A stretch of 6,578 nucleotides of DNA, from assembly GCA_002392325.1 (NCBI GenBank), contig DGGS01000177.1, positions 1-6,578 on the forward strand, given 5' to 3'. Every line of letters starts with the position of its first letter. Position 1 is the stretch's first letter. This document shows, in pieces, positions 1 through 6,364 of this stretch. This DNA is from Bacteroidales bacterium UBA3868. GTDB taxonomy: Bacteria; Bacteroidota; Bacteroidia; Bacteroidales; WCHB1-69. Below the pieces are notes generated by a model. The model had not been told where the DNA came from, made no database searches, and saw only the letters and a program-made list of their open reading frames with translations. Made by a program: the position numbers and the translations under genes.

Positions 1-649
1 TGATGCGGAAGTTCTCCTGAGTGGCGAATGTACCGCCGAAACCCTCTGTTGTGGCGCCGTAAGGCACATAGTCGAGCAAACTCTGGCCCGTGGTACGAAT
101 CACGGCGATGACATCCGCGCCTTGGCGCGCGCCGGCCTGCGCTTGCACCACATCCTCGTAAATGTTGCCCGTAGCCACGATGATGTACAAATAAGGTTTC
201 GGGCCCTCTCCGATAGTGCTCAGATACTCATTACGCTTGGCCACATTGCCCTTGATACGGGTCAGACAAGCGTCGATATAGGGTTGCACGGCGGCTTGGA
301 TTTTATCCAAAGCATTGATTTTCAATGTTGTGATATCAATTTCCCCCGTGGCTATCTTTTCAGCAATCGCCTGAGGTTCCATGCCGGTTTCAATAATGGC
401 GTTACCCATGAAATACAGAACGCCCTGACTGAGCACTCCTTTTTCCAAGAGGGAATCCACCACCCTGTTGGGAAGCGGCACACCATTCTCATCCACCCCG
501 TCAATGCCGATCAAACGGCAAAGGGTTCGTTCTACGGTCACTGTGGTGTAGGCATCCACAAATTCCTGCACCTGATTTGCAATGTTTTTCGCTATCTGCT
601 TGGCAGCATCTACCTGTGCGAAATCCAATCCAAGTTTACTCTTTCTCAT
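1..649 (-). CDS. kamD: D-lysine 5,6-aminomutase alpha subunit, 5' part (KamD)
   Basis: The first 216 codons of the gene are present; the rest lies beyond the left edge. KamD with KamE forms the adenosylcobalamin- and PLP-dependent enzyme that moves the terminal amino group of D-lysine (or L-beta-lysine) in lysine fermentation. Recognition is from sequence: the N-terminal stretch with TVTVERTLCRLIGIDG near residues 36-51, the ATGNIYED segment at 159-166, and the nearly invariant block RTTGQSLLDYVPYGATTEGF at 185-204, which belongs to the TIM barrel. In the family, KamE carries the cobalamin-binding domain and the PLP-binding lysine, so neither is expected here. The ATG at 649-647 is preceded by an A-rich stretch with no Shine-Dalgarno sequence, as is usual in Bacteroidota. 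The glycosyltransferase stop is 69 bases upstream. No TAnnTTTG site lies between them, so co-transcription is possible. kamE would be expected further left; this is inference. Confidence 0.95.
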   Translation of the reverse strand, partial: MRKSKLGLDFAQVDAAKQIAKNIANQVQEFVDAYTTVTVERTLCRLIGIDGVDENGVPLPNRVVDSLLEKGVLSQGVLYFMGNAIIETGMEPQAIAEKIATGEIDITTLKINALDKIQAAVQPYIDACLTRIKGNVAKRNEYLSTIGEGPKPYLYIIVATGNIYEDVVQAQAGARQGADVIAVIRTTGQSLLDYVPYGATTEGFGGTFATQENFRI

Positions 650-718
650 ATTTTTAGTTAAATGTTTATAAAGTTCGTACAGTTTGTAAGGTTTAGTCGG
701 TTCTCGGTTTAGCTTTAA
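650..718 (-). repeat. A/C-rich periodic leader upstream of kamD
   Basis: Read on the minus strand, this 69-base gap splits into about seven degenerate units of 8-10 bases, each beginning AAAC or AAC: AAACCGAG, AACCGACT, AAACCTTAC, AAACTGTACG, AACTTTAT, AAACATTT, AACTAAAAAT, then the ATG. It is poor in G and looks unstructured. It has no Shine-Dalgarno sequence and no TAnnTTTG. It shares CTTACAAAC with the rbfA leader. The periodicity was judged by eye, and the function is unknown. Confidence 0.4.
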
Positions 719-1465
719 TCATCGTTCATCAAAGATGGCAAAGTGGGCGAGTTTCCATTTCTGGAGGCGGTATTGGAGAGCGGTCCACAGCACTCCCCAT
801 CCGTATTTCGAGCTTCGGCGGAAGTTGATGGAAGACGCTTCTGGAAAGTACTTGGTCGGGCAGGTGACCTCCGCAATCTCAAAACCGGCATAGAAAATCT
901 GCGCCAGCATCTGGTTGTCGAAGACAAAATCGTCCGAGTCCGCCATATAATTCACCTTCCGGAGCACTTCCGCCGAAAACGCGCGATATCCGGTGTGGTA
1001 TTCCGACAACTTCTGTCCCATCAGCATATTTTGTATGAAGGTAAGGCAGCGGTTGAAGAAATACTTGTAACGCGGCATTCCGCCTTTACGAGCGCCATTA
1101 CCCAAAATTCGGGAACCCAAAACCACTGGATACACCTCATTCACAACGATATACACCATTGATTCAATCAATTTTGGCGTGTATTGGTAATCCGGATGCA
1201 GCATCACCACCACATCGGCGCCAAGCTCAAGTGCCTTGTTATAGCAACTCTTCTGGTTGGCACCGTATCCCTTGTTCTCATCATGGCGAATGATATGATG
1301 TATGCCCAACTGCTTAGCCACCTCCACCGTCCTGTCGTGGGAATTGTCGTCCACCAGTATAATCTCATCCACCACATCCATAGGGATCTCGCTATAGGTC
1401 TGCTGAAGGGTCAATTCCGCATTATAAGCAGGCAGCACCACACATATCTTTTTATTCTTCAACAT
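719..1465 (-). CDS. Family 2 glycosyltransferase (DPM/DPG-synthase-like)
   Basis: A 248-residue GT-A fold glycosyltransferase of the type that moves a sugar from a nucleotide donor to a polyprenyl phosphate or glycan acceptor at the inner face of the cytoplasmic membrane. Visible motifs: VVLPAYNAE at 9-17 and VDDNSHDRT at 38-46 (nucleotide binding), NKGYGANQ at 64-71, and HPDYQ at 90-94, which stands where most family members have the metal-binding DxD. TGYRAFS at 158-164 is typical of the DPM1/polyprenyl-phosphate subgroup. No C-terminal transmembrane pair is seen, so the enzyme is probably soluble or peripheral. I chose the ATG at 1465. A TTG nine codons upstream (1492-1490) overlaps the -7 promoter element, so it should not be in the mRNA. 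Sugar and acceptor cannot be read from the sequence. The neighbour downstream, kamD, is functionally unrelated. Confidence 0.9.
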   Translation of the reverse strand: MLKNKKICVVLPAYNAELTLQQTYSEIPMDVVDEIILVDDNSHDRTVEVAKQLGIHHIIRHDENKGYGANQKSCYNKALELGADVVVMLHPDYQYTPKLIESMVYIVVNEVYPVVLGSRILGNGARKGGMPRYKYFFNRCLTFIQNMLMGQKLSEYHTGYRAFSAEVLRKVNYMADSDDFVFDNQMLAQIFYAGFEIAEVTCPTKYFPEASSINFRRSSKYGWGVLWTALQYRLQKWKLAHFAIFDER

Positions 1466-1489
1466 CTTTCTTCCACGAAAAAAAACGGG

Positions 1490-1497
1490 CAAAGATA
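1490..1497 (-). promoter_or_regulatory. Promoter -7 element for the glycosyltransferase gene
   Basis: On the minus strand this reads TATCTTTG, an exact match to the Bacteroidota -7 consensus TAnnTTTG. A T-rich stretch (TTTT) about 20 bases upstream is a weak candidate for the -33 TTTG. Transcription would begin near 1483, giving a leader of roughly 18 bases before the ATG at 1465. The site rules against a TTG start at 1492. Confidence 0.6.
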
Positions 1498-1546
1498 CAA
1501 AAAAATAGGATATCTTTAAAATAACAATTCACAACGAACATTTTTG

Positions 1547-1554
1547 TATTTTTG
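1547..1554 (+). promoter_or_regulatory. Promoter -7 element for the rbfA operon
   Basis: TATTTTTG matches the Bacteroidota -7 consensus TAnnTTTG exactly. The -33 region is poorly conserved. Transcription would start near 1561, giving a leader of about 54 bases made largely of A(A)ACCTT-like units. It is divergent from the glycosyltransferase promoter; the two -7 elements are separated by 49 bases. Confidence 0.55.
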
Positions 1555-1574
1555 CAGGCAGATTTCGTTCAATG

Positions 1575-1614
1575 AACCTTGAACCTTTCAAAACTTACAA
1601 ACCTTCAAACTTAA
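1575..1614 (+). repeat. Degenerate A(A)ACCTT leader repeats before rbfA
   Basis: Five imperfect tandem units end exactly at the rbfA ATG: AACCTTG (1575), AACCTTTC (1582), AAAACTTAC (1590), AAACCTTC (1599) and AAACTTAA (1607). The stretch has a single G and cannot form a strong hairpin. It lies inside the predicted 5' leader and replaces any Shine-Dalgarno site. It resembles the kamD leader. Confidence 0.5.
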
Positions 1615-1950
1615 ATGAATACTACACGCCAACAGAAAATATCATCCCTATTGCAGCGCGAGCTGGCAACACTTTTCCTGCAGGACAGCAAAAGCGTTTA
1701 CAACTGCATGATGACGGTGACCAATGTCACCATTACGCCCGACCTGTCAATTGCAAGGGCATACTTGAGCATCTACATGGCAACCGACAAGGATGCCGTC
1801 ATCGGGGCCGTGCGCGCCAACACCAAAGACATCCGCTTCCGGCTGGGACAACGGATCAAGAGCCAACTGCGCGTGGTGCCGCAACTCGAGTTCTTCATTG
1901 ACGACACCTTGGATTACATGGAAAACATCGAACGTCTTCTTAAACAATAA
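1615..1950 (+). CDS. rbfA: 30S ribosome-binding factor A (RbfA)
   Basis: A 111-residue protein of the RbfA family, a small KH-fold factor that binds immature 30S subunits, helps late 16S rRNA 5'-end maturation and supports growth in the cold. Family features: the N-terminal helix TRQQKISSLLQRELATLFLQ (residues 4-23), the central VTNVTITPDLSIARAYLSIY strand region (35-54), the helix RANTKDIRFRLGQRIKSQL (67-85) and the closing VPQLEFFIDDTLDYMENIERLL (87-108). The length is near the lower end for the family, lacking the long C-terminal extension of the E. coli protein. The ATG at 1615 gives the conserved N-terminus directly. This is the first gene of a tight four-gene plus-strand set; the next gene starts 2 bases after the stop. 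Confidence 0.95.
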   Translation: MNTTRQQKISSLLQRELATLFLQDSKSVYNCMMTVTNVTITPDLSIARAYLSIYMATDKDAVIGAVRANTKDIRFRLGQRIKSQLRVVPQLEFFIDDTLDYMENIERLLKQ

Positions 1951-1952
1951 AG

Positions 1953-3176
1953 TTGAACACCGGACAGCAAAAAACGGCTTTTTTCTTCGCATGGCGATAC
2001 CTGTTTGCCAAGAAACAGCACAACATCATCAATGTCATCTCGCTGATTTCGGTGCTGGGCATTCTGGTGAGCAGTGCGGCGCTGATTATTGTGCTCTCGG
2101 TTTTCAATGGCATGGAGGAAATGATTGGCGGCTGGTTCAACGCCTTCAATCCTGACTTTGAAATTACGCTGACAGAGGGCAAATCCTTTGATATCAACAA
2201 CTTCCCAACCGACAAAATAACCTCCCTGCCCGAAGTCGCCGCCGTGGACGAAGTAGTCAGCGATCTGGTTCTCACCACCTACGGAGACCGTCAGGAACTG
2301 CTTCGCCTCAAGGGGGTCACCCCCGACTACATCGCACGGCACCAATATGGTGACATGCTGGTGGATGGCACCTTCGACTTTTACCGCGGCGAGCAACCTT
2401 GCGCTGTGGTGGGCAACATCGCCGCCGGCACCCTGATGATCAACCTGCGAAGTTATGACCTGCTTAAAGTATATTACCCCAAACGCACCAAAAAGAACCT
2501 GGCAGACCCAACCAACGCATTCAACACCAGGTATTTATACCCAACTGGAGTATTTGCAACCAACACGGACAACGACCGCAGTTATGTGCTTTGCCCCATC
2601 GAATTTGTGCGCGACCTGATGCAATACGAGCATCAAGTCACCTCCGTGGAAGTGCAACTCAAGAACCTCAACCACTACAAAAAGTGCCAAGATAAAATAC
2701 AAAAGATCGTAGGAACCGATTTCAAGGTAAAGAACAAATATGAGCAAGAGGAGACTTTGTTCAAGACGATGCAGTCTGAAAAACTGATCATCTATGTCAT
2801 ATTGGCCTTCATCCTGCTGGTGGCCGCCTTCAACATCATCGGATCTTTAGGCATGCTTATTCTGGAAAAACGCTCCGACACCACTGTTTTACGCAACATG
2901 GGCGCACCCGCCAACATGATACGGAAGATTTTCCTTTACGAAGGGATGCTCATCTCGTTCGTCGGCGGCATCGCCGGCATGTTGATCGGTGCTGTGGTCT
3001 GCTTAATCCAACAAACCTTCCATGTTGTCAAATTGGGCAACGGCGGCAACTACCTCATCCAATACTACCCGGTCAGCATGCATCTCACCGATTTCCTGTG
3101 GGTTGGCGCCACCATCTTGATAATCAGTCTTATAACATCATCCATCCCCGCCCTCACATTAAAAAGGGCCAATTAA
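1953..3176 (+). CDS. FtsX-like ABC transporter permease, LolC/LolE family
   Basis: A 407-residue inner-membrane permease of the MacB/LolC/LolE (type VII) ABC class, whose members move lipoproteins or other lipidic substrates outward from the membrane without a channel. Layout: an N-terminal motif FFAWRYLFAKKQHNIINVIS (11-30) leading into TM1 (about 25-51), a large periplasmic domain (about 55-275), then TM2 (277-304), TM3 (331-353) and TM4 (380-400). LEKRSDTTVLRNMGA at 304-318 is the cytoplasmic coupling segment of FtsX-domain permeases. The start is TTG at 1953: an in-frame stop lies at 1941-1943, and the first in-frame ATG is at codon 54, beyond the conserved N-terminus and TM1. The C-terminus stops shortly after TM4 (ALTLKRAN), shorter than the tail I recall for LolC/E proteins. 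No ATPase (LolD-like) gene is adjacent, so its partner is probably encoded elsewhere. LolC versus LolE cannot be decided. Confidence 0.88.
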   Translation: MNTGQQKTAFFFAWRYLFAKKQHNIINVISLISVLGILVSSAALIIVLSVFNGMEEMIGGWFNAFNPDFEITLTEGKSFDINNFPTDKITSLPEVAAVDEVVSDLVLTTYGDRQELLRLKGVTPDYIARHQYGDMLVDGTFDFYRGEQPCAVVGNIAAGTLMINLRSYDLLKVYYPKRTKKNLADPTNAFNTRYLYPTGVFATNTDNDRSYVLCPIEFVRDLMQYEHQVTSVEVQLKNLNHYKKCQDKIQKIVGTDFKVKNKYEQEETLFKTMQSEKLIIYVILAFILLVAAFNIIGSLGMLILEKRSDTTVLRNMGAPANMIRKIFLYEGMLISFVGGIAGMLIGAVVCLIQQTFHVVKLGNGGNYLIQYYPVSMHLTDFLWVGATILIISLITSSIPALTLKRAN

Positions 3177-3186
3177 ACATTCCAAT

Positions 3187-5532
3187 ATGAAAAAAGGACT
3201 TTTAACCATAATGGGGCTAATTCTAACGCTGGGATTGCACGGGCAGGTCGCCATCGGGCAGTTCCGGAGCCATATCCCGCTCCACCGTTTCCATTCGGTG
3301 GCCGTGGACGACCAGTATGCGTACGCCGCCACGCACAGCGGTATTATGATGCTGGAAAAAAGCACCCTCAACGATCAAAAACCGGATATCACATCATGGT
3401 CAAAAGTAGATGGACTCTCTGATGTGGACATCGCATTAATCGCTTATGACAAATTGTCTAAAACGCTCATTATCAGTTATGACAATGGCAATTTAGACTT
3501 CGTGCGCGACGACAAGCTCTACAATGTCAACGACATCAAAAACAAACAACTGACCGGCTCCAAAAGGCCCATTCATATCCGCATTTACGACAATCATGCC
3601 TACATGGTTTTCAATTTCGGGATTGTGATTGTCAATCTTGACAATCTGCTGATTGAGGACAGTTGGTTCCTGAAGAGCAACGACACGCTGCTTACCGCCC
3701 GTGACATGGCCGTCAGCGACAGCCGCTACTACATCAGCACTAACCGAGGCATATACAGCATTTCACGGAGCAACAATATTCCTTCCAACTTCCTGGCATG
3801 GCAGCGGGAGAACACCGAATATGCTGATTTCGACCATATTATCTGTTTTGCCGGCAGTCTCTACGCCAACCGGAATGCCGATGAGGGAGGCAAGGATACC
3901 ATCTATGTGTGCTCCCAAAACGAATGGATGCCCACCACACGAGCATACGACAATGTGGTCAGCATCACCGCAAACGACCAGGAAATCGCCATCTGCAACA
4001 TGTACTATGTGGATGTCTTTGATGCCAGTTTCAACCATGCCTTCAAAGCCACATGGTACCAGGACGACAACTCCTATCCCTTTGCCAAAGAAGCCGTTCT
4101 GGACGGGGACATGGTATGGGTGGCAGACGACGGTTATGGGCTGATTGCCGCAAACCGGACTTTCTTCTACACCAAAATGTTCACCGCAAACGGACCTTTC
4201 GCCACTTCAGTGAAGGGCATGTGCAGTCATGACGGGATTCTGGCCACTGTGCCCGGACTCGCCCGCAGCGGATCTTTCACACCCGCCTACCAATATCCCT
4301 CGTTGAGCTGGTTCTCCCACAACCGATGGCAATACAATTCATCCGAATTCTACCATTATGACCCCGCCCATCTCACAACCGACCTCATCAATGTCATCAT
4401 AAACCCCAACAACGAATCCGAATGGTATGTGGCATCCTGGGGCAACGGATTGTTCAAATGTGAAAACCAGCGAGTTACAGAGCATTACAATGCCCAAAAC
4501 AGCATTATGGATTCCACCGCAGAGGGCAAGACTTTTGTTTCCGGTTTGGCGTTCGACAAGAAAGGGAACCTTTGGTTCACCAACAGCCAAGCCTTAAAGA
4601 TGCTGAAGATGATTGAGCCCGACGGCACATGGCACGACTACAACATCACCTACGGCATGATCACCACACCCGTCGGCGTTGTGGCCGAGCATCTGCTCGT
4701 TGACTCACGCGGATACAAGTGGGTAACCTTCCCCCGTGATGACAACACCAACACCTACCACCTCATCGTCTTTAATGAAAACGGCACCTACGACAATCCG
4801 GGCGACGACCAGTTCATGCGCATCGACATGAACCGTGCTGCCCGCGTGAACTCCTCCACCGTGTACTGCATTGCCGAAGACCTGGACGGCGAAATTTGGA
4901 TAGGGACCGACAAAGGGGTGAAAGTGATCTATTACCCGTCTAAAGTGTTCGACGGGACGGCATTGCCCAACAACATCCTGCTGGAACAAGACGGATATGT
5001 ATCCGTTTTATTTGAATATGAGGAAATTACAGCCATCGCTGTGGACGGTGCCAACCGCAAATGGATCGGCACCAACAAAGCCGGTGTGTTCCTGATGAGT
5101 GAGAACGGTCAAGAGCAGCTGCTGCATTTCACAGCGGAAGACCATCCCCTGTTTTCCAACCAGATCAACAGCATAACCATTGACCATCTGACCGGAGAAG
5201 TGTTCTTTGGCACCACCAAAGGTCTGGTCAGTTACCGCGGCACTGCCACCAAAGGAGCTGAAGCGTATGAGGATTTGCTGGTTTATCCGAACCCTGTGCG
5301 CCATGACTACGATGGAATGGTCGCCGTTAAAGGACTGAAAAACAATTCCTTGTGCAAAATCACGGATGCCTCCGGCAAACTGGTGTGGCAAGGTTACAGC
5401 GACGGCGGCCAACTGGTGTGGAACTGCAAGGATCATTTTGGCAACCGCCCTGCCACCGGCGTCTATTTCGTGATGACTTCCGATGAGGACGGCAAAGAGA
5501 AAATCGTGACCAAGTTCCTGTTCATACACTAA
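3187..5532 (+). CDS. porZ: PorZ-like type IX secretion surface protein, double beta-propeller with sorting domain
   Basis: A 781-residue secreted protein. A signal peptide occupies about residues 1-19 (Lys-Lys, then a hydrophobic core LLTIMGLILTLGL). FRSHIPLHRFHSVAVDD at 26-42 resembles the start of PorZ N-terminal propellers. Repeated propeller blades follow, for example 35-55, 78-105 and 172-192. Clear two-component-regulator-type blades with the pattern D..G..W.GT..GV lie at 452-466, 501-515, 560-580, 612-634 and 659-682. The C-terminus (697-781) is a T9SS type A sorting domain: VYPNPV, then GKLVWQG, then ATGVYFV, then KIVTKFLFI. In Porphyromonas gingivalis, PorZ (about 776 residues, same architecture) belongs to the PorU-PorV-PorQ-PorZ attachment complex, which removes sorting domains and links cargo to A-LPS. 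Length, layout and the neighbouring recO fit an orthologue, but a generic T9SS propeller cargo is the alternative. The ATG lies 10 bases after the permease stop. Confidence 0.75.
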   Translation: MKKGLLTIMGLILTLGLHGQVAIGQFRSHIPLHRFHSVAVDDQYAYAATHSGIMMLEKSTLNDQKPDITSWSKVDGLSDVDIALIAYDKLSKTLIISYDNGNLDFVRDDKLYNVNDIKNKQLTGSKRPIHIRIYDNHAYMVFNFGIVIVNLDNLLIEDSWFLKSNDTLLTARDMAVSDSRYYISTNRGIYSISRSNNIPSNFLAWQRENTEYADFDHIICFAGSLYANRNADEGGKDTIYVCSQNEWMPTTRAYDNVVSITANDQEIAICNMYYVDVFDASFNHAFKATWYQDDNSYPFAKEAVLDGDMVWVADDGYGLIAANRTFFYTKMFTANGPFATSVKGMCSHDGILATVPGLARSGSFTPAYQYPSLSWFSHNRWQYNSSEFYHYDPAHLTTDLINVIINPNNESEWYVASWGNGLFKCENQRVTEHYNAQNSIMDSTAEGKTFVSGLAFDKKGNLWFTNSQALKMLKMIEPDGTWHDYNITYGMITTPVGVVAEHLLVDSRGYKWVTFPRDDNTNTYHLIVFNENGTYDNPGDDQFMRIDMNRAARVNSSTVYCIAEDLDGEIWIGTDKGVKVIYYPSKVFDGTALPNNILLEQDGYVSVLFEYEEITAIAVDGANRKWIGTNKAGVFLMSENGQEQLLHFTAEDHPLFSNQINSITIDHLTGEVFFGTTKGLVSYRGTATKGAEAYEDLLVYPNPVRHDYDGMVAVKGLKNNSLCKITDASGKLVWQGYSDGGQLVWNCKDHFGNRPATGVYFVMTSDEDGKEKIVTKFLFIH
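5275..5529 (+). other. T9SS C-terminal sorting domain (type A-like)
   Basis: Codons 697-781 of the PorZ-like gene. The segment has the hallmarks of the Por secretion tail: YPNPV at the entry, a GKLVW strand, a GVYFV strand and a basic ending, KIVTKFLFIH. It implies outer-membrane export through SprA/PorV. In P. gingivalis PorZ the corresponding domain is reported to be retained rather than cleaved; whether that holds here is unknown. Confidence 0.8.
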
Positions 5533-5542
5533 ACCCATCCGC

Positions 5543-6259
5543 ATGAACATCACCACTTCCGGAATCGTCATTCACAGCACCAAATACGCTGACACTTCCC
5601 TGATTGTCAAGATTTTCACCGAAGCGCAAGGCACCCAATCCTTCATCATCAAAGGAGCGTTCGGAAAGAAAAGCAGAATGCGCGCCTCCCTTTTCACGCC
5701 CATGGCATTAGTCAACATCACCTACAACGACCATGCGGGTGACAGACTGAAGTTCTTGAAAGAGGTGTCCCGCACAGACAGTGCCGCCAACATCACATTC
5801 GATCCCGTGAAAAGCGCTCTCCTGTTGTTTTACAACGAACTTATATACAAGATTTTATACGATGCCGGACCCGACACTGTGCTATTTCACTTCCTGGAAA
5901 GCGAAGTGATGAAAATCGGATATTTTGACCAGTGTCCCGCCGATTTGCCTTTGCGTTTTCTCATCCGGCTGAGCATCATTTTGGGATTCTTACCCGAAAA
6001 CAATTATTCCATCGAAAATCCTTATTTCTCACTCGCCGACTGCCGGTTCCAACCCCATTGTTTCGACGAGCGCAACGATGTTCCTGCCGCAGAAAGCCAG
6101 TATCTTTCCTTGCTTTTGAAGGACGACGAATGTCCTATACCCAGCCGGCAAACCCGCAACAATCTTTTGCACTACATGATCGAATATTTCAAATTGCACA
6201 ACGAACAACTCAAGGAATTGGAATCGGTCGATATTCTCTCTATCGTACTACATAGTTAA
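5543..6259 (+). CDS. recO: DNA repair protein RecO
   Basis: A 238-residue RecO, the mediator that with RecR loads RecA onto SSB-coated single-stranded DNA in the RecFOR gap-repair pathway and can anneal complementary strands. The N-terminal OB fold (about 1-78) begins with the family signature GIVIHSTKYADTSLIVKIFT (7-26) and carries the basic loop IIKGAFGKKSRMRASLFTPM (35-54). A helical domain follows from about 85. The C-terminal helix LLHYMIEYFKLHNEQLKELE (208-227) is typical of the family. The canonical zinc finger (two CxxC pairs) is missing: the four cysteines are at 131, 167, 173 and 197, and none are spaced CxxC. The ATG at 5543 lies 10 bases after the PorZ-like stop and gives the conserved N-terminus. 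This is the last gene of the plus-strand set. Confidence 0.95.
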   Translation: MNITTSGIVIHSTKYADTSLIVKIFTEAQGTQSFIIKGAFGKKSRMRASLFTPMALVNITYNDHAGDRLKFLKEVSRTDSAANITFDPVKSALLLFYNELIYKILYDAGPDTVLFHFLESEVMKIGYFDQCPADLPLRFLIRLSIILGFLPENNYSIENPYFSLADCRFQPHCFDERNDVPAAESQYLSLLLKDDECPIPSRQTRNNLLHYMIEYFKLHNEQLKELESVDILSIVLHS

Positions 6260-6364
6260 GTTCCCGCATCTATCGGACAGGCAATTTGCCAATAAATTTA
6301 TATATATATTTTTTTATATCTTTGCACCCTTGAAATTTAGGATACAAAAATTGCGAGTAATATT
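6260..6364 (+). other. AT-rich intergenic region between recO and the ammonia-lyase gene
   Basis: A gap of 105 bases. It contains a short perfect inverted repeat, GGCAATTTGCC (6280-6290), an alternating TA run with a T tract (about 6297-6319), a -7 promoter element, and a leader of about 34 bases without a Shine-Dalgarno sequence. No convincing rho-independent terminator for the recO operon is seen: the inverted repeat has at most a 4-5 bp stem. Confidence 0.6.
6317..6324 (+). promoter_or_regulatory. Promoter -7 element for the ammonia-lyase gene
   Basis: TATCTTTG is an exact match to TAnnTTTG and identical to the glycosyltransferase promoter element. The only clear upstream TTTG (6285-6288) is 28 bases away, longer than the usual spacing of about 20, so the -33 element is weak. 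Transcription would start near 6331. The element makes the lyase gene a new transcription unit separate from recO. Confidence 0.6.

Noticed and set aside
122..661. Plus-strand open frame of 179 codons at the left end
   Set aside because: It is the antisense of kamD, whose minus-strand reading gives a clear family match; the plus-strand product has no recognisable motif.
743..1519. Two plus-strand open frames (743-1162 and 1184-1519)
   Set aside because: They are antisense to the glycosyltransferase gene, His/Ile-rich and without family signatures.
1572..1901. Plus-strand frame starting at the ATG inside the rbfA leader
   Set aside because: It overlaps nearly all of rbfA in another frame and gives a low-complexity product. 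The ATG is near the predicted 5' end of the mRNA but is most simply chance.
1793..2155. Plus-strand frame bridging the rbfA and permease junction
   Set aside because: An out-of-frame shadow over two well-supported genes, rich in Trp, Ser and Cys with no motif.
1914..2396. Minus-strand frames of 160 and 112 codons under the permease gene
   Set aside because: Antisense to a conserved permease; they arise from codon bias and have no promoter or conserved motif.
3187..5532. PorZ-like protein as a hybrid two-component sensor
   Set aside because: The propeller blades resemble those of hybrid two-component sensors, but there is no transmembrane segment after the signal peptide and no kinase, receiver or helix-turn-helix domain; it ends in a T9SS sorting domain.
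5008..5571. Minus-strand frame of 187 codons under the PorZ-like gene end
   Set aside because: Antisense to the propeller blades and sorting domain that define the real gene; no independent family signal.
6280..6290. Inverted repeat GGCAATTTGCC as a recO terminator or operator
   Set aside because: After allowing a realistic loop the stem is only about 4 bp, and no U-tract follows directly. It could be a chance palindrome; too weak to list as a terminator.
6297..6319. TA/T-rich run as a phase-variable repeat
   Set aside because: The dinucleotide run is short and interrupted, and AT-rich promoter regions are common; there is no evidence of length variation.
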